DNA of 64,000 bases from Polaribacter sp. Q13 (GCF_016858305.2 NZ_CP074436.1:826001-890000); one strand, 5' to 3'. Positions 35,282 to 44,038 are shown, counted from the first letter of the stretch. Made by a program: numbers and translations. Notes: generated by a model from the sequence alone, not told the origin.

Positions 35282-35845
35282 ATGCCTAGAGTAAAACAAT
35301 ATAATGAAGCAGAAGTAATAGAAAGTGCTATGGGCGTATTCTGGCAGAATGGCTATAAAAGTACTTCTTTACGAATGTTATCCAAAGAAATGGGTATCAA
35401 TCAATTTTCTATAAATGCTAGTTTTGGTAATAAACAAAATCTGTTTTTAGAAAGTTTAAAATTGTACAGAACTAAGCTACAGCAATTATTAAAAACCTTT
35501 GAAGAGAATTCTAATGGTATTGAGAGTATTAAGAACTTCTTTTATGCATTTGCAGAATTTTCAAACCAAAATGAGTACAAAAGAGGCTGTTTAATGATCA
35601 ATACAATGTCTGAATTTGGTCTTGAGGTAGATAAAGAAGTTGGTGCTCTTATTTCAAATTACGCAGAACAGTTAAAGGCTTTATTTAAGAAGAATCTTGA
35701 ATTCAATACTACAAAAGATAACGACACTATAAAAAGACAAGTAAATTACCTTGATTTGGCTATTGGTGGTTTAGGCTTAGCAACAAAAGTAAAAGACAAT
35801 GCTGTCATAGAAGATTATATAGAAATTACATTTAAAAATTTATAA
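35282..35845 (+). CDS. TetR-family repressor of the dehalogenase operon
   Basis: A 187-residue TetR regulator: the N-terminal HTH covers about residues 8-55 (GVFWQNGYKSTSLRMLSKEM), and the rest is the helical ligand domain, which resembles that of AcrR/YxaF-type proteins responding to small hydrophobic compounds. The CTAATC/GATTAG operators on both sides of the gene make control of both itself and the following operon likely. A halogenated substrate as inducer is only a guess. Confidence 0.9.
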   Translation: MPRVKQYNEAEVIESAMGVFWQNGYKSTSLRMLSKEMGINQFSINASFGNKQNLFLESLKLYRTKLQQLLKTFEENSNGIESIKNFFYAFAEFSNQNEYKRGCLMINTMSEFGLEVDKEVGALISNYAEQLKALFKKNLEFNTTKDNDTIKRQVNYLDLAIGGLGLATKVKDNAVIEDYIEITFKNL

Positions 35846-35864
35846 CATTTTTTTTACCTTAAAA

Positions 35865-35880
35865 CTAATCGATTGATTAG
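35865..35880 (+). promoter_or_regulatory. Second TetR operator before the dehalogenase operon
   Basis: CTAATC GATT GATTAG, with the same 6-bp half-sites and 4-bp centre spacing as the site at 35245, lies 18 bp before the dehalogenase ATG and 19 bp after tetR. A weak TACCTTAA box just upstream could be the promoter. Confidence 0.75.
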
Positions 35881-35898
35881 AAATAAATAATAGAACAC

Positions 35899-36891
35899 AT
35901 GAAAACAAAGAACAACTTAGGAAAAACAGTACTACTCACGTTAACAATTGTATTATTAATGGGAAACAATATGCAAGCACAAGAAAAGGAAGTATATAAT
36001 AAGGATATTACCAACAAGAAAGAAAGACCATTTATAGTGGATAAGGGCGAGTATCCTTTTAAAAGTAATTGGTTTGAAAAAGATGGCGTTTCTATGCATT
36101 ATATAGATGAAGGAGAAGGAATTCCAATTGTTTTAACTCACGGTAACCCAGATTGGTCTTTTTTAAATAGAAATATTATTAAAGAGCTTTCAGGTGAAGC
36201 AAGAGTAATAGCGTACGATTTACCTGGATTTGGTTTTTCTGAAACACCAGAAAACTATGGTTTTACACCACAAGAGCATGTAGAATGGATTAGCGCACTT
36301 CTTTTTGAGCATTTAAAGTTAGAGAAGTTTATTATTGTTGTTCAAGATTGGGGTGGACCTACAGGGCTATCCGTAGCTACAAGCAACCCAGATAAAGTTT
36401 TAGGAGTAGTTATCAGTAATACTTGGGCTTGGAAAGCAGAAGGAAAATTAGAAGGTTTCTCTATGTATATGAGAACACCAGAAATGGAAGCAAAGGTTAT
36501 CGATAACAATTATTTTGCAACCACATTAATGCAAAGCTCTATTAATAAAAAATCGAGTAGTACTAAAGCAATTACAGATGCTTATGAAATGCCGTTCCCA
36601 ACCAAAGAATCTAGAAAAGGAACAGCAATATTCCCGCAGCAAATTACATTAGCAGCAGATTGGTTAATAGATTTAGAAGGCAAGCTGAATACGCTACAAG
36701 ATAAACCTGTTGAATTTATTTTTGGTTTAAAAGATGATACAGTTGCTTCACAAGACATTCAAGATAAATGGCGTTCTATTTTCCCTAAAGCACCAGTACA
36801 ATTGTTACCAGAAGCTGGTCACTTTACACAAGAAGACAGTCCTGAGAGTTTTGTGTTTTCATTGAGAAGAATTCTAAAAAATATAGAATAG
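35899..36891 (+). CDS. Exported haloalkane dehalogenase-like alpha/beta hydrolase
   Basis: A 330-residue protein with a signal peptide ending NNMQAQ, then an alpha/beta-hydrolase domain. Nucleophile Asp150 and halide-binding Trp151 are in VVQDWGGPTG, the HGNP loop is at 81-84, catalytic His308 is in AGHFTQED, and Asp279/280 may be the acid. These match haloalkane dehalogenases of the HLD-I/III kind, which hydrolyse carbon-halogen bonds to alcohols. Haloacetate dehalogenase or epoxide hydrolase activity cannot be excluded. The inactive homologue at 16998 lacks the signal peptide. Confidence 0.83.
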   Translation: MKTKNNLGKTVLLTLTIVLLMGNNMQAQEKEVYNKDITNKKERPFIVDKGEYPFKSNWFEKDGVSMHYIDEGEGIPIVLTHGNPDWSFLNRNIIKELSGEARVIAYDLPGFGFSETPENYGFTPQEHVEWISALLFEHLKLEKFIIVVQDWGGPTGLSVATSNPDKVLGVVISNTWAWKAEGKLEGFSMYMRTPEMEAKVIDNNYFATTLMQSSINKKSSSTKAITDAYEMPFPTKESRKGTAIFPQQITLAADWLIDLEGKLNTLQDKPVEFIFGLKDDTVASQDIQDKWRSIFPKAPVQLLPEAGHFTQEDSPESFVFSLRRILKNIE

Positions 36892-36896
36892 ATTAA

Positions 36897-37229
36897 ATGG
36901 CTGCTTCTACTGATTATTTAGACTTTATTCTTGACCAATTATCAAATTGGAAAACGATCATCACAAAAAGAATGTTCGGTTGTGTCGGTCTTTATGCAGA
37001 TGGTTTAATGTTTGGTATTATAGCAAAAGAAACTATTTTCTTTAAAGTTGACGAAACGAATAAGGAGCAATATTTAAATGCAGGTTCAGAAACTTTAACC
37101 CTTTTTAAAAATAAAAGTACAGTAGCTTCTTTTTATGAAGTTCCTATCGAAATTTTGGAAGACTCTGACCAATTTGTTGTTTGGGCTGAAGCGTCTTTAG
37201 ATATTCAAAAAAGAAAAAAATCAGAATAA
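36897..37229 (+). CDS. TfoX N-terminal domain protein
   Basis: A 110-residue TfoX N-terminal-like protein (KRMFGCVGLYADGLMFGII, then FFKVDE), 5 nt after the dehalogenase. In other bacteria the domain occurs in competence regulators, but stand-alone copies have no known role. It overlaps the next start by 1 nt (TAATG), so translation is coupled. Confidence 0.85.
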   Translation: MAASTDYLDFILDQLSNWKTIITKRMFGCVGLYADGLMFGIIAKETIFFKVDETNKEQYLNAGSETLTLFKNKSTVASFYEVPIEILEDSDQFVVWAEASLDIQKRKKSE

Positions 37230-37891
37230 TGAAAGTAATTATAACAGGATCTACTGGTATGGTAGGTCAAGGCGTTTTAATCGAGTGCCTAGAATCTCCA
37301 AGTATAGAAGAAGTATTGGTGATAAACCGAAACTCTTTGCAAATGCAGCATCCTAAATTGAAAGAAGTTATCCATAAAGATTTCTTCGATTTTAATTCAA
37401 TTAAGGAAGAATTAAAAGGGTATGATGCTTGTTTTCATTGCATGGGCATTTCTTCTGTAGGGATGAAAGAGGAAGAATATCATCGTTTTACATATGGAAT
37501 AACGGAAGCATTGGCTAAAACGCTTTATGCTAGTAATCCACAAATGGTATTCAATTATGTTTCTGGTGAAGGCACCGATAGTACCGAAAAAGGAAAACTG
37601 ATGTGGGCTCGAGTGAAAGGAAAAACCGAGAATATGATTTTGAATATGGGCTTTAAAGATGCTTATATGTTTCGACTTCAAGTAATTCTTCCTTTGAAAG
37701 GGGTAAAATCCAAAACTGCTTGGGTAAATGCATTCTATTTTATCGCTCGTCCGTTTTTTGGACTTTTAGAAAAAAAGAAAAATAACACCACAAGTGTTAA
37801 CGTTGGTCTGGCTATGATTAATAGCGTTCTTTTTGGAACCGACAACAAACTTTTAGAAAATGAACAGGTTAATGAATTAGCAAAAAAGTAA
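37229..37891 (+). CDS. NAD(P)-binding epimerase/HTATIP2-like SDR
   Basis: A 220-residue atypical SDR with N-terminal ITGSTGMVGQG (Rossmann glycine motif), a Cys-rich FHCMGISS strand and NYVSGEG in place of the classical catalytic Ser region. Similar proteins are annotated as NAD-dependent epimerases. No classical YxxxK is evident, so catalysis is uncertain. Third gene of the TetR-controlled operon. Confidence 0.8.
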   Translation: MKVIITGSTGMVGQGVLIECLESPSIEEVLVINRNSLQMQHPKLKEVIHKDFFDFNSIKEELKGYDACFHCMGISSVGMKEEEYHRFTYGITEALAKTLYASNPQMVFNYVSGEGTDSTEKGKLMWARVKGKTENMILNMGFKDAYMFRLQVILPLKGVKSKTAWVNAFYFIARPFFGLLEKKKNNTTSVNVGLAMINSVLFGTDNKLLENEQVNELAKK

Positions 37892-37918
37892 TAAAATAAA
37901 ATTAAAAAATCAAGCAGT

Positions 37919-38302
37919 ATGTTTAAAAAATTAGTCCTTATTACAGGTATTCTTAATTTTCCAATTGGTCTTGGAATGTTCTATCAGGCGCTGTCAAATA
38001 CCACAGCTGACACTTTTATTACGGGGGCTGTAACAGGTTCTTTTATCCTTTTTGCTGGAGCAGCACTTGTTTGGGCTTCAAATGATATTCAAAATAGAGC
38101 GTCTATTATTGTTTGGAATGGTTTAGTTCGACTTATAGGGTTTTCGTTGGTGCAATATGCTTCCGCAAATTTTGAGGGTGTCGCTCCAGAGATGGTGGCC
38201 ATCTCATTTATGGACTTAGTTTTGGCAATTGTTTATATCGTTGGTAGTGTAAAAATTTCTGGAATACCATTTTCAAAATTAATAGTAGGAAAAATAAATT
38301 AA
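37919..38302 (+). CDS. Small four-helix membrane protein
   Basis: A 127-residue hydrophobic protein with about four membrane segments (near 5-25, 38-55, 63-82 and 93-112). Family not recognised. It sits between two SDR genes in the operon, 27 and 18 nt from its neighbours. Confidence 0.75.
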   Translation: MFKKLVLITGILNFPIGLGMFYQALSNTTADTFITGAVTGSFILFAGAALVWASNDIQNRASIIVWNGLVRLIGFSLVQYASANFEGVAPEMVAISFMDLVLAIVYIVGSVKISGIPFSKLIVGKIN

Positions 38303-38320
38303 TTCAAAAATTAGCATACA

Positions 38321-39061
38321 ATGAAAAATAATATAGAAGGTAAAGTAGTAGTAATTACAGGAGGAAGTAGTGGATTAGGAGAAGCTACAGCACGTTATTT
38401 AGCAGAAAAAGGAGCCAAAATAGTTATAGGTGCTCGTAGACTAAATAAATTAGAAGTAATAGCAGATGAAATTAGAAAAAGCGGAGGAGCAATTGAAGTA
38501 CTAAAAACAGATGTTACCAAAGCTAATGATGTAAAAGCATTGGTTAAAAAGGCAATTGATAGTTTTGGTAAAATTGATGTAATGATAAATAATGCCGGCA
38601 TTATGCCATTAGCACCATTAGCAGCACTTAAAGTTGACGAATGGGACAGCATGATTGACGTAAATATCAAAGGAGTATTATACGGAATTGCAGCTGCATT
38701 ACCAGAATTTCAGAAACAAAAATCAGGTCATTTTATAAATCTTGCTTCCGTAGCCGGATTAAATGTGAGCCCAGGTGGAGCCGTATATAGTGGGACTAAA
38801 TTTGCCGTAAGAGCTATTAGTGAAGGCTTACGAAAAGAAGTAGGTAAGGACATTAGAACCACCATACTTACACCAGGTCTTATAGATTCTGAATTGCAAT
38901 TAGGAAGCTCAGACGAGGCTACTTCTCAGTTTGTTCAACAAGTATATAAAGATGCTATTCCTGCAATTTCTATTGCTAAAGCAGTGGCTTATGCTATTGA
39001 GCAACCAGATGATGTCGATATTAATGAATTAGTAATTCGTCCTACGGTACAGGAATTTTAA
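38321..39061 (+). CDS. Classical SDR oxidoreductase
   Basis: A 246-residue classical SDR: GGSSGLG (14-20), NNAG (90-93), Ser143, Tyr156 and Lys160 (YSGTK). It should oxidise an alcohol or reduce a carbonyl with NADP(H). In this operon it could act on alcohols produced by the dehalogenases. Its last residues, NELVIRPTVQEF, reappear in slightly changed form as an orphan tail at 39709. Confidence 0.9.
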   Translation: MKNNIEGKVVVITGGSSGLGEATARYLAEKGAKIVIGARRLNKLEVIADEIRKSGGAIEVLKTDVTKANDVKALVKKAIDSFGKIDVMINNAGIMPLAPLAALKVDEWDSMIDVNIKGVLYGIAAALPEFQKQKSGHFINLASVAGLNVSPGGAVYSGTKFAVRAISEGLRKEVGKDIRTTILTPGLIDSELQLGSSDEATSQFVQQVYKDAIPAISIAKAVAYAIEQPDDVDINELVIRPTVQEF

Positions 39062-39077
39062 TGATATAAAATCTATT

Positions 39078-39713
39078 ATGAAAAAAACCTTAGTTATAGG
39101 AGCAAGTGGGCAAATAGGAAAAATGCTTGTTGAAAAATTGCTCAAAGAAGAAAATCCTGTAGTTGCCTTGGTTCGTAATGAACAGAAGGGGCAAGCACTT
39201 GAAAAACTAGGAGCAGAAATTGTAGTTGGAGACCTTGAAAATGATTTTGAACACGCTTTTAAAGATTGTGACAAAGTTGTATTTAGTGCTGGTTCTGGCG
39301 GTAATACAGGTTACGATAAAACACTTTTAATAGATTTATGGGCAGCAAAAAAAGCTGTTGATTATTCTTTAAAAAATAATATACAGCATTTTATTATGGT
39401 AAGTGGTCTGGGTGCTGGTGATCCTAACGAGTTTGTATCTGACTTAAAACCATATTTAGTAGCGAAGTATTTTGCCGATTATTATTTATTAGAAAGTGGT
39501 TTAGCGTATACGATTTTACAACCTGGTAGTTTAATCAATGAAAAAGGAACGGGTTTAATTAGAACTACAAGATCTGAAAATTTTAAAGAGCTAGTCATTC
39601 CAAGAGAAGATGTAGCTCATGTAATTTCGTATTGTCTAGAAAATAACTCTACAAAAGGCAAAACAGTTGAGTTATTTAGCGGAAAAGAATCTATTCGTGA
39701 ATCTTTAAATTAA
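39078..39713 (+). CDS. NAD(P)H-binding atypical SDR (NmrA/SDR5-like)
   Basis: A 211-residue atypical SDR with GASGQIG (residues 8-14), FSAGSGG and FIMVSGLGAGDP, as in NAD(P)-binding NmrA/YwnB-like proteins. It lies 16 nt after the classical SDR. Its stop overlaps the start of the orphan SDR tail described at 39709, showing that something was deleted just downstream. Confidence 0.87.
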   Translation: MKKTLVIGASGQIGKMLVEKLLKEENPVVALVRNEQKGQALEKLGAEIVVGDLENDFEHAFKDCDKVVFSAGSGGNTGYDKTLLIDLWAAKKAVDYSLKNNIQHFIMVSGLGAGDPNEFVSDLKPYLVAKYFADYYLLESGLAYTILQPGSLINEKGTGLIRTTRSENFKELVIPREDVAHVISYCLENNSTKGKTVELFSGKESIRESLN

Positions 39714-39750
39714 TGAACCAATAATTCGTCCAACAGTACAAGATTTTTAG
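39709..39750 (+). pseudogene. Orphan 3' tail of a lost SDR gene
   Basis: In the third frame, 39709-39750 reads INEPIIRPTVQDF then stop, matching the end of the SDR at 38321 (INELVIRPTVQEF). It has no body upstream, since the preceding gene occupies the sequence. It is best explained as the remnant of a deleted second SDR copy. Confidence 0.75.
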
Positions 39751-39757
39751 AATAGAA

Positions 39758-40456
39758 ATGAAAAACTATCTTCAAGAAATAGAAATAATCACTTCTAAAG
39801 CAGGTGATACAGTTCCTTTACAAAGGAAAGCTTTTAATGCGGGCTTTAGTTTTAGCCTTTTAACTTTTGGTGAACAACTAGATATATGGGATTTTATCTG
39901 GAAAAACACTCAAGATTACAGAACAGAAATGTTTTGTTTGTATTTCTTGGAGGAGCATATTAAAAATAAAGAAGATATACTTACCTCTTGGTCAACGATT
40001 AAATTATGGCAAGACAAAATTAATCGTTGGGAAACAAGTGATAGTATTTCAAAAATATACGCTCAATTGGTTGAATATGATGCAGAACTAATTATGCCAA
40101 CGTATAAAAAATGGAATACATCTAAAAACCCATGGCATAGAAGACAAAGCATAGTAGGTTTACTTTATTATAGCGCACATAGAAAACACTATTTACCTTT
40201 TCAAGTACTTATAGATTTGGTAGCACCTTTAATTTCTGACAAAGCTTATTATGTAGAGAAAGGAGTAGGTTGGACACTTAGAGAAATAGGACATATTTAC
40301 CCAAAAGAGCAGGAAGCATTTCTATTTAAAAATGCAACTAAAATTTGTGCTTATGGATATAGTGCAGGTACAGAAAAATGGGATAAAGCAAAACGAGAAA
40401 AACTGAAGCAAGTTAGAAAAGCAGGAAGAGTTTTAAACCGCAAAAGTTCAAATTAA
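39758..40456 (+). CDS. AlkD-family DNA alkylation repair protein
   Basis: A 232-residue HEAT-repeat protein of the AlkC/AlkD DNA glycosylase family, which removes alkylated purines. The central WHRRQSIVGLLYYS and VGWTLREIGHIYP segments match the DNA-facing repeats, including the conserved Trp and Arg. It is co-directional and closely spaced with two haloalkane dehalogenases, a sensible pairing because alkyl halides can alkylate DNA; that link is inference. Confidence 0.87.
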   Translation: MKNYLQEIEIITSKAGDTVPLQRKAFNAGFSFSLLTFGEQLDIWDFIWKNTQDYRTEMFCLYFLEEHIKNKEDILTSWSTIKLWQDKINRWETSDSISKIYAQLVEYDAELIMPTYKKWNTSKNPWHRRQSIVGLLYYSAHRKHYLPFQVLIDLVAPLISDKAYYVEKGVGWTLREIGHIYPKEQEAFLFKNATKICAYGYSAGTEKWDKAKREKLKQVRKAGRVLNRKSSN

Positions 40457-40477
40457 AAATTTAAAAAGTAAAAAAAT

Positions 40478-41380
40478 ATGACAAACAAAAAACAAATATC
40501 AGCAGCGTTTCCTTTTGAGTCTAAATTTCAAGAAGTATTAGATTCTAAAATGCATTATGTAGATGAAGGAGATAAAAATTCAAAAGAGACTTTTTTACTC
40601 ATACACGGTAATCCTACATCAAGTTATTTATGGCGAAACATCATTCCGCATGTAAGTCCGTTAGGTCGTGTAGTTGTTCCAGATCTTATTGGAATGGGCA
40701 AATCTGACAAGCCAGATATAGACTACACATTAAAAGATCACATTGCTTATTTAGATGCATTTGTTGAAAAGTTAGGGCTAAAAAACGTCATTCTAGTAAT
40801 ACAAGATTGGGGTTCTGGTTTAGGTTTCAATTATGCCAATCAGCATAGAGGAAATGTAAAAGGAATAGTGTTTTTTGAAGCTATGGTTCAAGTTTCTTAT
40901 TGGAAAAATACGACTAAAGAGACCGAAGCACTATTCAAAAAATTCCGTGACCCTGTAGAAGGACATGAAATGATTGTTAAAAACAACTTCTTTATTGAAG
41001 CTATGCTACCTATGATGGCAGGCAGAGAATTAACTAAAGAAGAAATGGACCATTACCGAGCTCCTTATATGGAAGAAAAGAGTCGTAAACCACTGTTTAT
41101 GTGGCCAGGTCAAATTTCGTTTGATGGTGTTCCAAAATTCAGCACTGACATTGTTAATTCATATAATGAATATCATAAAAATTCAGACGTTCCTAAGTTG
41201 CTCTTTTATGCAGAACCAGGACTAATAATTAATCGAAAATTAGGTGAGCATATAGCTGAAACTTGGAAAAATGTTACTGCAGTAGATTTAGGTGAAGGAA
41301 AGCATTATCTACAAGAATCACATCCACACGAAATTGGAGAAGGTATTGTAGATTGGTATAAAAAAACATTAAATAAATAA
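40478..41380 (+). CDS. Haloalkane dehalogenase, subfamily II (LinB/DhaA type)
   Basis: A 300-residue enzyme hydrolysing haloalkanes to alcohol and halide. The HLD-II catalytic set is complete: Asp110 nucleophile and Trp111 (QDWGSGLGF), Glu134 acid (VFFEAMV), His276 (GKHYLQE) and halide-binding Asn45 (HGNPTSSYLW). No signal peptide, so cytoplasmic, unlike the exported homologue at 35899. Renilla luciferase-like proteins share the triad, but the set of residues here favours dehalogenase. Confidence 0.9.
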   Translation: MTNKKQISAAFPFESKFQEVLDSKMHYVDEGDKNSKETFLLIHGNPTSSYLWRNIIPHVSPLGRVVVPDLIGMGKSDKPDIDYTLKDHIAYLDAFVEKLGLKNVILVIQDWGSGLGFNYANQHRGNVKGIVFFEAMVQVSYWKNTTKETEALFKKFRDPVEGHEMIVKNNFFIEAMLPMMAGRELTKEEMDHYRAPYMEEKSRKPLFMWPGQISFDGVPKFSTDIVNSYNEYHKNSDVPKLLFYAEPGLIINRKLGEHIAETWKNVTAVDLGEGKHYLQESHPHEIGEGIVDWYKKTLNK

Positions 41381-41390
41381 AAAGATAAAA

Positions 41391-41834
41391 ATGAAAACCG
41401 ATTTTAATTTTAAACAGTTTGCTATAATCACACTAATAACCAGTATTTGGATAAATATTTCAGAAGTTTTACGTGCTGTTTTATTAGTATTCCCTAGAAT
41501 GCAATCCTTTTTTGAGGGTAAAATGGTTATAGGGCAAATGGAACTTGAAAATATGGTTGTCTGGACCTTATGGGATACGCTGTTAACTATTATATTGGTT
41601 TTCATTTTTTGGCTTTGTGCTAAAGCTTTTGGCAACACTACTAAGGCTATTTTTATAAGTGCAACTGTAACAGCTTGGGCAACTATTGGCATATTTTGGA
41701 TAGCAACTGTTAATACAGGTTTAGGAGAATGGTCTACAGGCTTTTTGGCTATACTATTTGCTTGGATTGGTCTCTTGATTGGTGCATTTATAGCCTCTAA
41801 GCTATATAAGACAGAACGTTGGGTTAGTAAGTAA
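41391..41834 (+). CDS. Small four-helix membrane protein
   Basis: A 147-residue protein with about four membrane segments (near 10-32, 55-77, 83-105 and 115-138). I do not recognise the family. It starts 10 nt after the HLD-II gene and is the last gene of the TetR-controlled operon, directly before repeat copy D. Confidence 0.75.
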   Translation: MKTDFNFKQFAIITLITSIWINISEVLRAVLLVFPRMQSFFEGKMVIGQMELENMVVWTLWDTLLTIILVFIFWLCAKAFGNTTKAIFISATVTAWATIGIFWIATVNTGLGEWSTGFLAILFAWIGLLIGAFIASKLYKTERWVSK

Positions 41835-42679
41835 AGTTTTATTTTGCTTATTTATTCTGAATTTTATCTAAAAAGGAGAATTCTAATAATGACCTTGGCC
41901 TCATAAAATTTTGGTAAAACAATAAGGTGAAGTGAGCGTAAATATTTTAGGCTATACGAATGCAATTATCCAGTGGATGATTGTATTTGGATACAACACT
42001 TTACTAAATGTTAGTTAAATAGTCTAAAATATAGCGAATGAGCCGTTAATTGTTTCCAAAATCATATATTATTTTAAAGAATTGATTCAGTATCAATTTT
42101 TAAAATACATTCCTTAATTATAGTTTTGTTTCAAGACAAAAGATAATGAAAGAAGAAAAAAAAGATTAATTGAAAGATTAAATATAACAAGTGCATAGAA
42201 TTTTATTTTTCTTAAAATTTATGCTGTTGTGGCAATCCACGAGAATCGCGTGAAATTTTTTATAACGTACATTTTATAGAATACGCGGTTTTTAAAAAGA
42301 GCAAAAAGGTTAGCTTTTATTTTGGCGTTGGCAAGCGTTGGATAATTGTGTGTAAAATAAATTGCCAGAGCAATTTGATTTTATAAAACAATCGAGCGCT
42401 TGGTAGCGGCTATTTTACATAACGGCTAATTATAGATACAAATGTTTTTTAAACGCTGCGAAGCAAACCGCTTAATCGTTTAATGACCCAAGTTCTAATT
42501 ATTCTAATGAAAACGAATGCTTCTGGGATATTTTACATAATACTACATTATAGCTATCAAATGGATAAACCACTCTTATTAACTAAACAATACATTTGTA
42601 CTATAATTTATATTATGTTAAATAGGTTTTTTGTAAAGAAAAAAGAACATCCTACTTTATAAAATAAAAGACTAAAACG
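41835..42679. repeat. Long non-coding repeat, copy D (right edge of dehalogenase operon)
   Basis: An 845-bp gap without genes. 41907-42250 and 42310-42448 match copy C in the same order, including AACAATAAGGTGAAGTGAGC-like, TAATTGTTTCCAAAAT and ACATAACGGCTAATTATAG strings. TTTACATAAT recurs near 42532. The terminal part found in B and C is missing or decayed beyond about 42600. With copy C it brackets the TetR-dehalogenase operon. Confidence 0.75.
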
Positions 42680-43063
42680 CTATTCCAACCAATTTAAGAA
42701 AAACGCCATCATTTCCTCTTTCAATTCATAATGCATTTTAATATACGTGCGCATATCCTTCATTAAAGGTCTATGTTCACTTCTATACCTTGCATCAACA
42801 TCCTCACAGAAATTCAATTTATTTAAAATAGCCATTTTATTCTTACAACGATGCTTTAATTTGGCTATGGCATCTTTCTCTAACAGAATTCGATTTTGAA
42901 ATTGCTCTATTTGTATAGCAGCATTTTTGTTATACTTTCTTGCAGCAATTTCTTCCAATTGTTCTTCAAACGTATCCATTTCATTAAAATGAAAACGCAA
43001 TTCTCTCCTCCAGGTTTCTAAGTTAAATTTTAAATCACTTAAGTGTGATATTTTTGTTTGCAT
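42680..43063 (-). CDS. Conserved flavobacterial hypothetical protein, coiled-coil
   Basis: A 127-residue, highly charged, all-helical protein (WRRELRFHFNEMDTFEEQLE; KLKHRCKNKM) with no signal peptide or membrane segment. Similar proteins occur in other flavobacteria as far as I recall, but no function is known. It probably forms a coiled-coil oligomer. Confidence 0.7.
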   Translation of the reverse strand: MQTKISHLSDLKFNLETWRRELRFHFNEMDTFEEQLEEIAARKYNKNAAIQIEQFQNRILLEKDAIAKLKHRCKNKMAILNKLNFCEDVDARYRSEHRPLMKDMRTYIKMHYELKEEMMAFFLNWLE

Positions 43064-43225
43064 ACAGTATTATTTTTAAAATTAAATAATTCTTATCACA
43101 AATACTTTACAGCATCAGCAAGAATAAGGATCTAAATTCTTAAAAGTGAAATCTTTTAAAGAATTCGATAAAATTAAAAAATTAGCAGCAGTCAAAACAT
43201 GATTTTTGTTAGGTTTAACTATCAT

Positions 43226-44038
43226 TTACATATTCTGCGTATAGAAATTATAATCCTTTAAAACAATATCTATAAACTCTTTATCACTTTTATGTACAGA
43301 TTTAATACCCGTAACTTCTAGTACCTTAGATCGTAGTTTAATGAGTGTTTTGTAATCGTTAAATTTAAGTGCATTTTGAAACGTACTTTTAATAATACGG
43401 GCATCATTGTCAGATAATTTTATCACATTCGGATACGTTGGTATGTACGTATTTGAAATGTCTTCTAAAATAGTTTCAGAAAACTTTACATTATCCTTTA
43501 GGTAAATAACAACAGTATTGGCTATGATATCTCCAAAACGTTGTTGGTTTTTGGTGAATAATATCAAAAAGAAACCAATCATTTTTCCGAAGAAAAATAG
43601 CAGCATTAATAAAACAACTTCACCATCTAACCCTAAAGACGCCACATAAACAAATAATAAGGTAAAAAGGTTAAAATCTACGACTCTTAAAAACCATCGG
43701 ATTACAAAATCGGTTGTAGAGGGTTTAAAACCCTCAATATTGATTACTTTTAAATGCAATAGTTTTTTACCCACTGTTTGTCCGCCTAACAAAATCTCTG
43801 TATACAAAGAATAAAAAGTAACGGGTAAAAAAATCATAATATCGATGGCACGTAAAGACCAAGAATCTCCTTCTACCGCGGTTTCAAACATTTTAAAGTC
43901 TAACATTTTAATAGCAAAATAGATATAAGCAAATTTTAAAATGTTATCTATACCAAACGCAAAGAGCCTTTGCCCCACATTTGCAAGGGTAAAATTGATG
44001 TTGACATTTTGTGCTGTTTTTATTTGGAGTCTTTTCAT
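43226..44038 (-). CDS. RDD-family membrane protein
   Basis: A 270-residue RDD protein; the ATG at 44038 (MKRLQIKTAQNVNINF) is chosen because the longer frame would run 95 nt into the divergent gene and adds non-conserved sequence. The RDD domain occupies about residues 15-160 with three or more membrane segments (RLFAFGIDNIL contains the Arg-Asp pair), followed by a soluble C-terminal helix region. In Bacteroidetes it stands beside the SpoIIM-DUF4129-MoxR genes, as here. Confidence 0.87.
   Translation of the reverse strand: MKRLQIKTAQNVNINFTLANVGQRLFAFGIDNILKFAYIYFAIKMLDFKMFETAVEGDSWSLRAIDIMIFLPVTFYSLYTEILLGGQTVGKKLLHLKVINIEGFKPSTTDFVIRWFLRVVDFNLFTLLFVYVASLGLDGEVVLLMLLFFFGKMIGFFLILFTKNQQRFGDIIANTVVIYLKDNVKFSETILEDISNTYIPTYPNVIKLSDNDARIIKSTFQNALKFNDYKTLIKLRSKVLEVTGIKSVHKSDKEFIDIVLKDYNFYTQNM

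Noticed and set aside
18555..42680. The repeat copies A-D as a CRISPR array or insertion sequences
   Set aside because: The copies are long, diverged and kilobases apart, with no spacer pattern, no transposase and no clear terminal inverted repeats with target duplications.
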